A stretch of DNA of 64,000 nt from Ancylobacter defluvii (GTDB lineage Bacteria > Pseudomonadota > Alphaproteobacteria > Rhizobiales > Xanthobacteraceae). The position numbers and the translations under genes are program-made. The notes beneath the pieces were generated by a model. That model saw only the letters and a program-made list of their open reading frames with translations, was not told where the DNA came from and searched no databases. This document shows positions 50,143 through 59,213 of this stretch, one piece after another. Positions within the stretch are counted from its first letter, which is position 1. Every line of letters begins with the position of its first letter. Where the stretch lies: NCBI RefSeq assembly GCF_018390605.1, contig NZ_JAHBGD010000019.1, positions 1 to 64,000 of the forward strand, in the 5' to 3' direction.

Positions 50143-51086
50143 CGCGCATATCTCAGCCGGGGATTGAGCGCGATCGCCAACAGGTCGGCGATCATGTTGA
50201 GCAGGATATAGGTGGCGGCGAAGATCAGCCCGCAGGCCTGCACCACGGTGATGTCCTGCTTCGACACCGAATCGACCATCAGCTGCCCCATGCCGGGATA
50301 GGCGAAGATGGCCTCGACGATGATCAGCCCGACTACCAGGTCGGCAAGATTCAGCACCACCACCGCGGCGATGGGGCTCATGACGTTGGGCAGCACGTGG
50401 CGCACCACCACCTTCCATTCCGGCAGGCCCTTGAGCAGGGCGGTGCCGACATAGTCGGAATCCATCACCGAGACGATGCTGGCCCGCGTCATGCGGATCA
50501 TGTGGGCGCAGGAGGTGATCACCAGCGTCAGCACCGGCAGCGCCAGCAGCGGCAGCATGCGCTCGAAGCTCATGCCGGCGGTGATGATGGAGATCGACGG
50601 CACCCAGTGCAGGTTCACCGCGAACACGGCGATCGCCATGTAGGCGAAGAAGAATTCCGGCGTCGCCACCGTCACCATCGACAGCACGAGGATCGCGCGG
50701 TCGAACAGCCGGTTGCGGAAGATCGCCGCCAGCGTGCCGAGCCCCACCGCCAGCGGCACCGCGATCAGGGCGGCGGCACCGGCGAGAATGAGCGTGTTCT
50801 TCAGCCGCGTGGCGATCAGCGGCGCGATCTCGCGGCCATTGGTCAGCGAGGTGCCGAGGTCGCCCCGGAACAAGCCGCCGAGCCATTGCAGGTAGCGCGC
50901 GAGCGCGGGGGCGTCGACGCCGCGCGAGCGGCGCAGCGCCTCCACCGTCTCCGGCGTTGCCGAGGAGCCGAGGAGCTTGGTGGCGAAGTCGCCCGGAAGC
51001 AGCTCGCCGGCAAAAAACAGGAGGGCGGAGGCCATGAGGACCAGAACGATCCCCATGGCCAGCCGCTTGGCGAGAATGACCAGCAT
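50139..51086 (-). CDS. Dipeptide-type ABC transporter permease, DppB
   Basis: 315 aa with six membrane segments. N-terminal LAKRLAMGIVLVLMASALLF, then GELLPGDFATKLLG (a variant of the PGDP motif), EAA loop TALLKGLPEWKVVVRHVLPN and VEAIFAYPGMGQLMVDSV. The start ATG 51086 shares one base with the stop of the binding-protein gene (TGATG). Partner of DppC. Confidence 0.93.
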   Translation of the reverse strand: MLVILAKRLAMGIVLVLMASALLFFAGELLPGDFATKLLGSSATPETVEALRRSRGVDAPALARYLQWLGGLFRGDLGTSLTNGREIAPLIATRLKNTLILAGAAALIAVPLAVGLGTLAAIFRNRLFDRAILVLSMVTVATPEFFFAYMAIAVFAVNLHWVPSISIITAGMSFERMLPLLALPVLTLVITSCAHMIRMTRASIVSVMDSDYVGTALLKGLPEWKVVVRHVLPNVMSPIAAVVVLNLADLVVGLIIVEAIFAYPGMGQLMVDSVSKQDITVVQACGLIFAATYILLNMIADLLAIALNPRLRYAR

Positions 51087-52693
51087 CAGCCTTCGAGCCA
51101 GACGCGTTCGGTGAAGCGCGCACCCATCAGGTACCAGGACGGCGTCGGCATCAGGCCCTTCACCCGCGGGCTGTAGGCGTCGATGAAGTCGGCGAAGACC
51201 GGCACCACATGGCCGGCATTGTCGTGGATCAGCGTCTGCAGCTCGCCATACATCGCCTTGCGCTTGCCGGCGTCGAGCTCGCCGCGCGCCTGCACCAGCA
51301 GTTCGTCGAAGCGGGCATTGGACCAGAACGACTCGTTCCATGGCGCCGCCGAGGCATAGACCATCGACATGATCATGTCGGCGGTCGGCCGGCCCATCCA
51401 CACGCCGGTGGTCATCGGCTTGTCGACGTTCAGCCAGATCTGGTCCCAGTAGCCGTCGGCCGGCTGGCGGACGACATCGATGGTGATGCCCGCCGGCAGC
51501 GCCGCCTGCCGGTAGAGCTGGCCGACATTGGCCGAGTTGGCGAAGGTGGCGTCGGAGGTGTTGAGCTCGATCTTGAAGCTCTCCATGCCGGCCTTCTTGA
51601 GGAAGAACTTCGCCTTTTCCGGATCGTAGGGGGTCTGCGCCAGATCGGGATTGAACATCGGGTCGGTGGTGGCGAGCGGCTGGTCGTTGCCGATCTTGCC
51701 ATTGCCGCGCAGCACGATATCGAGGATCTTCTTGCGGTCGATGGCGTGCTTCATCGCCTCGCGCAGGTTCGGATCGGTGAAGGGACCCTTCTTGCAATTC
51801 AGCGCATAGCTCCAGAACTGGCCGCCGGAGGAGTTCACCACCTGCACGCCGGCATTGCCCTTCAGCATCTCCACCGCCGCCGGGTCGACAAGGCCGAGCG
51901 CGTCGATCTGGCCGGATTGCAGCGCGGCGATACGGGCCTGGGTGTCGTTGAGGACGAGGAACTCGACCTCCTCGACATGGGCGCGGCCGGGCTTCCAGTA
52001 ATTCTTGTTGTGCACCCAGGTGGCGCGCACGCCGGGCTCGAACGAGGTCTGCTTGTAGCCGCCGGTGCCGACCGGCTTCATCCAGTCCTCGAACCCGTCC
52101 GGCGTGATCGCCATGTGGTCGCCGGTGAAATTATACGGGAAGTCGGCATTGGCGCTCTTCAGCGTCACCTGGATCTGGTTGGCGTCGAGCTTCTTGATGT
52201 CGGCAATCGCCGCCATCAGGCTCTTGGCGCCGGACTGGGACTTCTCGCCGCGATGGCGGTTGATCGAATAGATCACGTCGTCGGCAGTCAGCGTCTTGCC
52301 GTTGTGGAATTCGACGCCCTTGCGGATGTTGAAGATCCATTCGGTGGCGCCGGGCTTGGCTTCCCAGCTCTCGGCCAGCTCGGGCTTGATGGTCTTGTCG
52401 GGGTTCAGCTCGACGAGGTGGTTATAGGTCGTGTAGGCGGCCATCACCCCGAACTCGTCCTGGCGCAGCGCCGGGTCGTTGGTGTTGGTGGTGGCGCCGA
52501 GAATGCCGGCGCGCAGCTGCCCGCCCTTTTTCGGCTCATCGGCGCGGGCGGCGCCCGGCATCAGCAGGCCGCCGGCCCCGGCGACGAGGCCGAGCGCGGC
52601 GGCGGACTTCATCAGGTCGCGGCGGCTGATACCGCCATGACCGTGATTGCCCGCGCCGGGCATGATGCGGATCTTTCCCATGTCGTTGCTCAT
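51086..52693 (-). CDS. Dipeptide-type ABC transporter binding protein (SBP_bac_5) with Tat signal
   Basis: 535 aa. It carries a twin-arginine signal (ISRRDLMKSAAALGLVAG, about residues 22-39, cleavage near ARADE). Family patterns: ELAESWEAKPGATEWIFNIR, VEFHNGKTLTADDVIYSINR and GTGGYKQTSFEPG. ATG 52693 is chosen after an AGAGAGGACC site. It is the first importer gene, 121 bp after the PuuB-like gene. Its likely cargo is a substrate or product of the gamma-glutamylation enzymes. Confidence 0.9.
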   Translation of the reverse strand: MSNDMGKIRIMPGAGNHGHGGISRRDLMKSAAALGLVAGAGGLLMPGAARADEPKKGGQLRAGILGATTNTNDPALRQDEFGVMAAYTTYNHLVELNPDKTIKPELAESWEAKPGATEWIFNIRKGVEFHNGKTLTADDVIYSINRHRGEKSQSGAKSLMAAIADIKKLDANQIQVTLKSANADFPYNFTGDHMAITPDGFEDWMKPVGTGGYKQTSFEPGVRATWVHNKNYWKPGRAHVEEVEFLVLNDTQARIAALQSGQIDALGLVDPAAVEMLKGNAGVQVVNSSGGQFWSYALNCKKGPFTDPNLREAMKHAIDRKKILDIVLRGNGKIGNDQPLATTDPMFNPDLAQTPYDPEKAKFFLKKAGMESFKIELNTSDATFANSANVGQLYRQAALPAGITIDVVRQPADGYWDQIWLNVDKPMTTGVWMGRPTADMIMSMVYASAAPWNESFWSNARFDELLVQARGELDAGKRKAMYGELQTLIHDNAGHVVPVFADFIDAYSPRVKGLMPTPSWYLMGARFTERVWLEG

Positions 52694-52814
52694 CTGGTCC
52701 TCTCTGGTGGGTTCGGTCCGTTTCGGACTCGTGTCGTGAAGGCGTGCGCCAGCGCCCGATCGTCGCGAAAGCGGACCGTGGCAGCGGGCGAAAAGAGGTG
52801 GATCGGGGCGCGCG

Positions 52815-54104
52815 TCATCGCAGCCGCTCCCGCAGCGTGTAGTACCACATGCCCAGTGCCAGGGACTGGTGGGCGAGCCATGCGCCCATCGGCAGCCGCA
52901 GGCGGCGCACGGCGTCGAACACGTCGAACTCGCCCATGGTGCCGGTGATGGCCCGCGCCATGATCTCGGCGACGATATGCGTGGTGGCGATGCCGTGGCC
53001 GGAATAGCCCTCGGCATAGAAGATGTTCGGCGCCACCCGCCCCAGATGCGGGATGCGGTTGGCGATGATCCCGGCCTTGCCGGACCACTGGAAATCGATG
53101 CCGACGCCCTTGAGGCGCGGATAGGTGCGCTCCAGTGCCGGGCGCAGCTCGGCGGCGATGTCGGCGCTGTCGCGGCCCGAATAATTGGTACCGCCGCCGA
53201 AGATCAGCCGCCGGTCGGCGGTCAGCCGGTGATAGTCGAGCACGAAGCGGTTATCATAGACCGCGATGTCCAGCGGGTTGATCGCCCGTGCCGTCGCCTC
53301 GTCCAGCGGCGCGGTGGCGAGAATGCCGAGCGAGGCGGGGAACAGCACGCCGCGCATCTTGCCCCGGCCGAGCCGGTGATAGGCATTGCCGGCCAGCATC
53401 ACCGTGTCGGCCGTCACCCGCCCCTGCGCGGTCTCCACCACCGGCCGCTTGCCTGGTGTGAGGCGCGTGACCTCGCTGTCCTCGAAGATCCGCACCCCGA
53501 GCCCGGCCGCTGCCACCGCCTCGCCGATGACCAGGTTCAGCGAATGCACATGCATGTTGCGGCGATTGTGCAGCCCGGCGAGATAGATCGGCACCTCGAT
53601 GAGCGAGGCAAGCGCCTCGCCTTCGACCAGCGACACGTCTTCGCCCATGCCGCGCGCCACCGCCTCGGCGTGCATCGCCTTCAGCTCGCCGACATGCACC
53701 TTCTTGGTGGCGGCCTGCAGATGGCCGTGCTTCAAATCGCAGTCGATGGCGTATCGGGCGACGCGCTCGCGGATGATGGCATGGCCGCGCCAGCGCAGGT
53801 TCCAGATATAGTCGTCGGCCGCCGCACCCAGCGTGCGGCGGAATTCGCGCCCCATGGCGACGTCGCCGGAGAGCGAGCCGGTGATCTGCCCGCCATTGCG
53901 CCCCGTGGCGCCCCAGCCGATACGGTTGGCCTCCAGCACCACCACCTTCAACCCGCGCTCGGCGAGTTCCAGCGCGGTATTGATGCCGGTGAAGCCGCCG
54001 CCGACGATGCAGACATCCGCCTCGACGCTCTCTGTGAGGCACGGGAACGGCGCGTAGGGCTTGGCGGTGGCGGCGTAATAGGAGCCGGTGTGAGGAGTTG
54101 CCAT
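52815..54104 (-). CDS. puuB: FAD-dependent amine oxidase, gamma-glutamylputrescine oxidase (PuuB)-like
   Basis: 429 aa DAO-fold flavoprotein. N-terminal FAD motif DVCIVGGGFTGINTALELAE, then GATGRNGGQITGSLSGD, and C-terminal YSGHGIATTHIVAEIMA. It shows the PuuB-type start TGSYYAATAKPYAPFPCL. ATG 54104. It should oxidise a gamma-glutamylated amine to the aldehyde, releasing ammonia and peroxide. It lies 11 bp after the PuuA-like synthetase. No aldehyde dehydrogenase or hydrolase of the Puu route adjoins, so the later steps are elsewhere or differ. Confidence 0.86.
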   Translation of the reverse strand: MATPHTGSYYAATAKPYAPFPCLTESVEADVCIVGGGFTGINTALELAERGLKVVVLEANRIGWGATGRNGGQITGSLSGDVAMGREFRRTLGAAADDYIWNLRWRGHAIIRERVARYAIDCDLKHGHLQAATKKVHVGELKAMHAEAVARGMGEDVSLVEGEALASLIEVPIYLAGLHNRRNMHVHSLNLVIGEAVAAAGLGVRIFEDSEVTRLTPGKRPVVETAQGRVTADTVMLAGNAYHRLGRGKMRGVLFPASLGILATAPLDEATARAINPLDIAVYDNRFVLDYHRLTADRRLIFGGGTNYSGRDSADIAAELRPALERTYPRLKGVGIDFQWSGKAGIIANRIPHLGRVAPNIFYAEGYSGHGIATTHIVAEIMARAITGTMGEFDVFDAVRRLRLPMGAWLAHQSLALGMWYYTLRERLR

Positions 54105-54115
54105 TCCCGCCCGCC

Positions 54116-55456
54116 TCACACGCTGTGCAGGTAGCTGCGATATTCGAGCTCGGAAATCTCCGCCTCGAACACCGCCAGCTCCTGCCGCTTGCAGGTGGCG
54201 AACATGGTGATGAAGTCGGCCGGGAACAGCCGGGCCATCAATTCGCTCGTCTCGAAGGTCTCGATCGCCTGCCGCCAGTCCGGCGGAATGGCGCGTCCGG
54301 CCGCCTTGTAGACATTGCCCTGCGTCGGCGCCGGCGGGGCGATGCCGGCCTCGATGCCGTCCAGCGCGGCGGCGAGGATGGCAGCCAGCACCAGATAGGG
54401 ATTGGCGTCGGCGCCGGAGACCCGGTGCTCGATGCGCCGCGCCGGGTTCGGCCCGCCGGGAATGCGCACCGCCGCGGTGCGGTTCTCATAGCCCCATGCC
54501 GCCGTGGTGGGCGCGAGCGTGCCCGGCCGCAGCCGGCGCGACGAGTTGCGGTGCGGCGCGAAGATCAGCGTAGAGTCGTGCATCGCCTCCAGCAGCCCGG
54601 CCACCGCATGGCGCATCAGGTCGGTGCCGGCCGGGGTGCCGTCGTCGAAGACATTGCGCCCCTCGCCGTCGAGCAGGCTGAAATGCACATGCAGCCCGCT
54701 GCCGGAATGGTTCGCATAGGGCTTGGCCATGAAGCTCGCCGCCAGACCGTGCCGGCGGGCGACATTCTTGACAATCTGCTTGAAGAACACCGTATCGTCG
54801 GCGACGCGCAGCAGGTCGGGGCCGTGGACGAGGTTGAACTCGTACTGGCCGGGACCGCTTTCGGAGATCGCCGCATCCACCGCGACGCCGCAGGCCTCCG
54901 CCATCGCATAGACGTCGTCGAGAAAGGGACCGACATTCGCCAGTTCCTGCAGACAATAAATAGTGTCGCCGGCGCCCTCATGCGCCTCCGGCAGCGGCGT
55001 CAGCGGGCGGGCGCGCGCCTCATTGGGGTCGACGAGGTAGAATTCCAGCTCGGTCGCCACCACCGGGGTCAGGCCACGCGCGGCAAAGCGCGACGCGACA
55101 TCGGCCAGCACCCGGCGCGGATCGCCGAAGAACGGCGCGCCGCTCTCCAGCCGCATCCACATCGGCAGCAGCAGGGCCGGCGTCTCTGTCCAGCTGAGCG
55201 GGATCGGCCCGCGGCCGGTCGGCTCGACGATGCCGTCAAGATCGCCGCGGTCGAACAGCGCGTTGCCGAGCACGTCGGTGCCCCAGATATCGACGCCGAT
55301 CGAGGACATCGGCATGCGGATGCCGGCCTTCAGCACCTTCTCGGCGCCCGCCGCGCGCACCCGCTTGCCACGAAAAATCCCGTTGAGGTCGCAATGCGCG
55401 GCGAGCAAAAAGCTCGGCGGCTCCGGCAAACTGCGGTTCACGGCGCCTCGCGGCAT
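54116..55456 (-). CDS. puuA: Glutamine synthetase family, gamma-glutamylpolyamine synthetase (PuuA)-like
   Basis: 446 aa, GS type used for gamma-glutamylation. N-terminal domain with DLNGIFRGKRV, catalytic domain with ATELEFYLVD, SGPGQYEFNLVHG, NHSGSGLHVHFSL and RTAAVRIPGGPNPARRIEHR. It ligates glutamate to an amine (putrescine or similar) using ATP. It heads the minus-strand operon, opposite the GntR gene. PuuA branch rather than true GlnA is supported by the DLNG N-terminus and the PuuB neighbour. The amine is not known. Confidence 0.86.
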   Translation of the reverse strand: MPRGAVNRSLPEPPSFLLAAHCDLNGIFRGKRVRAAGAEKVLKAGIRMPMSSIGVDIWGTDVLGNALFDRGDLDGIVEPTGRGPIPLSWTETPALLLPMWMRLESGAPFFGDPRRVLADVASRFAARGLTPVVATELEFYLVDPNEARARPLTPLPEAHEGAGDTIYCLQELANVGPFLDDVYAMAEACGVAVDAAISESGPGQYEFNLVHGPDLLRVADDTVFFKQIVKNVARRHGLAASFMAKPYANHSGSGLHVHFSLLDGEGRNVFDDGTPAGTDLMRHAVAGLLEAMHDSTLIFAPHRNSSRRLRPGTLAPTTAAWGYENRTAAVRIPGGPNPARRIEHRVSGADANPYLVLAAILAAALDGIEAGIAPPAPTQGNVYKAAGRAIPPDWRQAIETFETSELMARLFPADFITMFATCKRQELAVFEAEISELEYRSYLHSV

Positions 55457-55489
55457 TTTGTACTCCGGTCCGGTGGCGTGTCGTTACGT

Positions 55490-55517
55490 GTTATAATACA
55501 TGCCTAGGTCATATAAC
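55490..55517. promoter_or_regulatory. Imperfect palindrome between puuA-like and GntR genes, candidate operator
   Basis: GTTATA and TATAAC form exact 6-bp arms 16 bp apart, with further matches inside, in the short A+T-rich gap between divergent genes. The likely site for the adjacent GntR-type regulator, covering both promoters. Confidence 0.45.
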
Positions 55518-55543
55518 AACGATCCGAAGGGATGAGATGGCTC

Positions 55544-56224
55544 ATGAATGATGTCAGCGGCGAGTATCAGCCGGACACTGTTGCCGACGCGCTACACCGT
55601 GACCTGCGGAGCCGCATCTGGGAGGGCGAGTTCATGCCCGGCGACCGGGTGTCGATCCGCGCGGTGGCGCAGGAGCATGGCTTGAGCGTCATCCCGGTGC
55701 GGGATGCGGTGCGCCGGCTGGTGGCGGAAGGCGCGTTGCGTTTTGCCGACAGCCGCACCATCGAGGTGCCGCGGCTCAGCCTCACCAATCACCGCGACGT
55801 GGTGTTCGCCCGCATGCAGATCGAGCCGGAAGCGGCACGCCGGGCCTTCGAGCACCTGACGCAGGCCGATCTGAACGAACTCGTCCGTCACGACATGCGG
55901 GTCAACACCGCCATCGAGACCGACGACCGGCGGCTCTACATGAAGAGCAATTTCGATTTCCACTTCCTGATCTACCGGCGCGCCAACGCCCCGACCCTGA
56001 TGCGGATCATCGAGATGCTGTGGCTGCAATCCGGCCCGTCCATGCGCTACATATCGAGCCAGTACGGTTCGGCGGCCTTCGCCATCGATTATCACCGCGC
56101 CGCCACCGATGCGCTGGCGGCGCGCGACGGCGAGGGTTTCGTCGCCGCCATCCGCTCGGATATCGGCCAGGGCATGGAATACATCCTGCGCGCCGAACGC
56201 GAGCTCGTCGAACGAGCAAGCTGA
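55544..56224 (+). CDS. GntR-family transcriptional regulator, FCD type
   Basis: 226 aa from ATG 55544 (MNDVSGEYQP). An in-frame ATG at 55532 directly abuts the AAGGG site and is less likely. Winged helix: IWEGEFMPGDRVSIRAVAQE then LSVIPVRDAVRRLVAEGAL. The FCD ligand domain has MQIEPEAARRAF, NFDFHFLIYRRA and AIDYHRAATDALAARD, containing the metal-type His residues. Divergent from the puuA-like operon, which it probably represses. Confidence 0.9.
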   Translation: MNDVSGEYQPDTVADALHRDLRSRIWEGEFMPGDRVSIRAVAQEHGLSVIPVRDAVRRLVAEGALRFADSRTIEVPRLSLTNHRDVVFARMQIEPEAARRAFEHLTQADLNELVRHDMRVNTAIETDDRRLYMKSNFDFHFLIYRRANAPTLMRIIEMLWLQSGPSMRYISSQYGSAAFAIDYHRAATDALAARDGEGFVAAIRSDIGQGMEYILRAERELVERAS

Positions 56225-56550
56225 GGCCGGCGTCATCGAGATGACGAGACCGAGGACCCGCGCCTTGCTGTTCTGAACCGTCAGAATTCTGCGCATCGGC
56301 TGGCGGCCTGGAATTCATTTGGATGCCTGGAATTCATTCCGATCCGGCTGCTCGGACCCCGCCTTACGCCGCAGAAGCCCCGCAATCGGACGGCATTCCG
56401 GAGCACGAACCAGCCCGTCGCCGCCTCGCTCACGCGCCAGAGATTGGAAGGGAAGGCAGCAGACGCGCTTCCGAAGGCCGACCGCGCGTCACCTGACCCC
56501 GCTTTCAGGCCGGCGAGGAAGCGGCCGGCCTCACATAGGGAGACGCCTCA
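56225..56550. other. Non-coding gap with a 14-bp direct repeat
   Basis: This 326-bp stretch lies between convergent genes. GCCTGGAATTCATT occurs twice, at 56306-56319 and 56325-56338, 19 bp apart. No gene, terminator with a T-run, or RNA was recognised in the rest. Confidence 0.5.
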
Positions 56551-57672
56551 TCACGGTGCCAGCCGCACCCGGTCGGCAACACGCACCCGATCGTTCAGCA
56601 CCGCGCCGATCGCCCAGATCACCCCGCGCCGCAAGGGCGCCAGCGCCGGAGGCCAATGCGTGGTCAGGCTGTCGAGCCGTGCCGACCAATTCTGCGTCTG
56701 GTCGGATATCCAGCGATATTCCGCCTCCCAGGCTTTCAGCCCGGCCGTCACGTCGCGGTGCCCTTCGAGCGTCTTCGCCAGCGAATAGCCGTTGGTAATG
56801 GCGAGACCCGCGCCTTGCGCCAGCGTCGGCGGCAACGCGGTCGCGGCATCGCCGACAATCGCCGCGCGTCCGTTCGACCAAGCCTTGGCCTTCGCCAGCG
56901 GGTAGGCATGGCGGACCAGCGCCGTGTCCTCCGGTATGCGGTCGAAGAAGCCGGCCAGGGCCGGGAACGCCGCCTTCCACGACGCCGTGTCGAGCGGCAG
57001 CGCCGTCCCGCGCGCGTCGTCGTTCGGGCAGCTGAGATAGGCGTAGGTCAGGCCCGGCGACGAAGGGGTGATGCCGATCCGTCGCTTGCCCGACCAGTAT
57101 TCGCGCATCACCAGATCGGCCTCCGCCGCGCCGCGCGGGATGAGCAGCCGCGTGGCGCCGGCGGATCGCTCCTCGACAAGGCCGGTGAGGCCGAGCGCGT
57201 CGCGCAGGCGCGAGCGGAAACCGTTGGCCGCCACGGCGAGGTCGACGCGGCGGCGCTCGCCGGCGGCGGTGACCACCGTGCCGTCGGCATGCATCCCGGT
57301 GATCATCGAATCGGTGACGATCTCGACGCCGGCCCGCCGCGCGGCCTCGGCGAGGCCCAGCACCAGATCGGCGCGGGGCAGCACATACCAGGGTTCGGCC
57401 GGATCGAAGCTCCGATGCTGGATCAGCCGGCCCTCCGCGTCCCGCCGCTCGGTGCCGGTAAGGGTGACGCTGTTGCGCAGGATGGTGCCGGCAATGCCGT
57501 GATACTCGAAGATCGAGACGGTGTTGCGCATCAGATAGATGCCGGCACCGACTTCGCGAATCTCCGGGCTGCGCTCATGCACCCGCACCTTCCAGCCGCG
57601 CAAGGCCAGCGCCCATCCGCAGGCGAGGCCGGCAATGCCTCCGCCGGCAATCTCCGCCGTGCGCTCGCCCAT
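56551..57672 (-). CDS. FAD-dependent monooxygenase, salicylate/6-hydroxynicotinate hydroxylase type
   Basis: 373 aa single-component aromatic hydroxylase. FAD motif AEIAGGGIAGLACGWALAL, DG-like segment DLAVAANGFRSRLR, and second FAD motif AAIVGDAATALPPTLAQGAG. It inserts an oxygen into an aromatic or heteroaromatic ring with NAD(P)H. ATG 57672 shares a base with the upstream stop (TGATG). Its neighbours (alpha/beta hydrolases, importer) fit a ring-cleavage route, perhaps of a pyridine-like compound, but the substrate is not readable. Confidence 0.87.
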   Translation of the reverse strand: MGERTAEIAGGGIAGLACGWALALRGWKVRVHERSPEIREVGAGIYLMRNTVSIFEYHGIAGTILRNSVTLTGTERRDAEGRLIQHRSFDPAEPWYVLPRADLVLGLAEAARRAGVEIVTDSMITGMHADGTVVTAAGERRRVDLAVAANGFRSRLRDALGLTGLVEERSAGATRLLIPRGAAEADLVMREYWSGKRRIGITPSSPGLTYAYLSCPNDDARGTALPLDTASWKAAFPALAGFFDRIPEDTALVRHAYPLAKAKAWSNGRAAIVGDAATALPPTLAQGAGLAITNGYSLAKTLEGHRDVTAGLKAWEAEYRWISDQTQNWSARLDSLTTHWPPALAPLRRGVIWAIGAVLNDRVRVADRVRLAP

Positions 57673-58382
57673 CACCGCACCCCTGAAAATTCGGCGCTCG
57701 CACCATAGGCCAGCACCTCGACCTTGACCGGCGCCCCGGCGAGTTCCCGTACCAGTTCGTCGGCGGAGGCGGCGAGCAGCGGGAAGGTGGCGTAATGCGC
57801 CGGGATGACCGTCTCGAAGTGAAAGAAGCGCTTGCAGGCGATAGCGGCCTGCCTCGCGTCCATGGTGAAGCGGTCGCCGATCGGGACGATGCCGATCTGC
57901 GGGCGGTACAATTCGTCGATCAACGCCATGTCGCCGAACAGGCCGGTATCGCCCATGTGGTAGAGCGTGGGCTGGCTCTCGGCACGGATGACGAGGCCCA
58001 TGGCGGGCCCGAGATAGACCATTTTGCCGTCGACGATCATCGAGGAGGAATGCGTCGCCTCGGTGAACGACACCTTGAACGCCCCGCAATCGATGGTGCC
58101 GCCAATATTGCCGGGATTGACCTTCGCCACCCCCTGAAGCGCCAGCCAGCCGCACACTTCCGGCGAACTGACCAGCTCGGCACCGGTCGCGCCGCAGATC
58201 TCGACCGTATCGCCGACATGGTCCTCGTGGCCGTGGGTGAGCAGCACATGCGTGCAGCCGGCAATCATCTCCTCGAAATTGCCGGCATAGGCCGGCTGGT
58301 ACTTGAGAAACGGGTCGATCAGCAGCACCGCTCCGGGAAGCTCGACACGAAAGGCGGAATGTCCGAACCAGGTGATCTTCAT
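57672..58382 (-). CDS. Metal-dependent hydrolase, metallo-beta-lactamase fold (UPF0173-like)
   Basis: 236 aa. The start MKITWFGHSAFRVEL is typical of the UPF0173 group. The zinc motif is LLTHGHEDHVGD (HxHxDH), with a further metal Asp in YHMGDTGLFGDM and His in VIPAHYATFP. It hydrolyses an ester, amide or lactone. It lies 39 bp after the importer ATPase stop and is coupled to the monooxygenase. The role in the pathway is inferred from position only. Confidence 0.86.
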   Translation of the reverse strand: MKITWFGHSAFRVELPGAVLLIDPFLKYQPAYAGNFEEMIAGCTHVLLTHGHEDHVGDTVEICGATGAELVSSPEVCGWLALQGVAKVNPGNIGGTIDCGAFKVSFTEATHSSSMIVDGKMVYLGPAMGLVIRAESQPTLYHMGDTGLFGDMALIDELYRPQIGIVPIGDRFTMDARQAAIACKRFFHFETVIPAHYATFPLLAASADELVRELAGAPVKVEVLAYGASAEFSGVR

Positions 58383-58421
58383 GGGCTTTGGTCTTCCACT
58401 ATTGATGAATGGGCCGCCGCT

Positions 58422-59213
58422 TCAGTCGAGATGCGGGAGGCGGAATTCGCTGTGGCCGAGCATGAACTGGCGGGTGCGCTCGCCCTTGGGGTGCAGCATC
58501 ACCTGCTCGGGCGGCCCCTGCTCGTAGATGCGTCCCTCGCTGAGGAACACCACTTCGTCGGCAATATGGTAGGCGAAGCCGAGCTCGTGGGTGACGATGA
58601 GCATGGTCATGCCGTCCTCGCGCAGCGAGCGCATCGTGCGCAGCACCTCGCCCACCAGTTCCGGATCGAGCGCCGAGGTCGCCTCGTCGAACAGCATCAC
58701 GTCCGGGTCCATCGCCAGCGCACGGCAGATGGCGACGCGCTGCTGCTGGCCGCCCGAGAGATGCGAGGGATAGGCGCCGCCGCGTCCGGCGAGGCCCACG
58801 CGGGCGAGCAGATCCTCCGCCCGCGCCGCCGCCTCCTCGCGGCTGCGTCCCAGCACGGCGCGCTGGCCTTCCATGATGTTCTCCAGCGCCGTCATGTGCG
58901 GGAACAGGTTGAACTGCTGGAAGACGATACCGATACGGGCGCGCAGCACCCGGAGCTCGCGGTCGGAATAGCTGCGCTCGCCCGCGGCGCCCTTCGGCGT
59001 GCCGACCGGCCGGCCATTGAAGGCGACGGTGCCGGCGGTGGGTGTCTCCAGGAAATTCACGCAGCGCAGCAGCGTGCTCTTGCCCGAGCCGCTGGCGCCG
59101 AGCAACACCACCGTCTTTCCCTTCGGCACCACGAGATCGATGCCCTTGAGCACCTCATGCGCGCCGAAGCTTTTCCGCAAGCCCGAGATTTCGATGACGT
59201 TGTCGGTGGTCAC
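58422..59213 (-). CDS. Polar amino-acid-type ABC transporter ATPase (GlnQ/HisP)
   Basis: 263 aa from a GTG start at 59213, which overlaps the permease stop as GTGA. Walker A GASGSGKST, Q-loop VFQQFNLFPHMTALEN, signature HLSGGQQQRVAICRAL, Walker B VMLFDEATSALDPELV, switch His in IVTHELGFA. It energises the two permeases encoded just upstream. Confidence 0.94.
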   Translation of the reverse strand: MTTDNVIEISGLRKSFGAHEVLKGIDLVVPKGKTVVLLGASGSGKSTLLRCVNFLETPTAGTVAFNGRPVGTPKGAAGERSYSDRELRVLRARIGIVFQQFNLFPHMTALENIMEGQRAVLGRSREEAAARAEDLLARVGLAGRGGAYPSHLSGGQQQRVAICRALAMDPDVMLFDEATSALDPELVGEVLRTMRSLREDGMTMLIVTHELGFAYHIADEVVFLSEGRIYEQGPPEQVMLHPKGERTRQFMLGHSEFRLPHLD

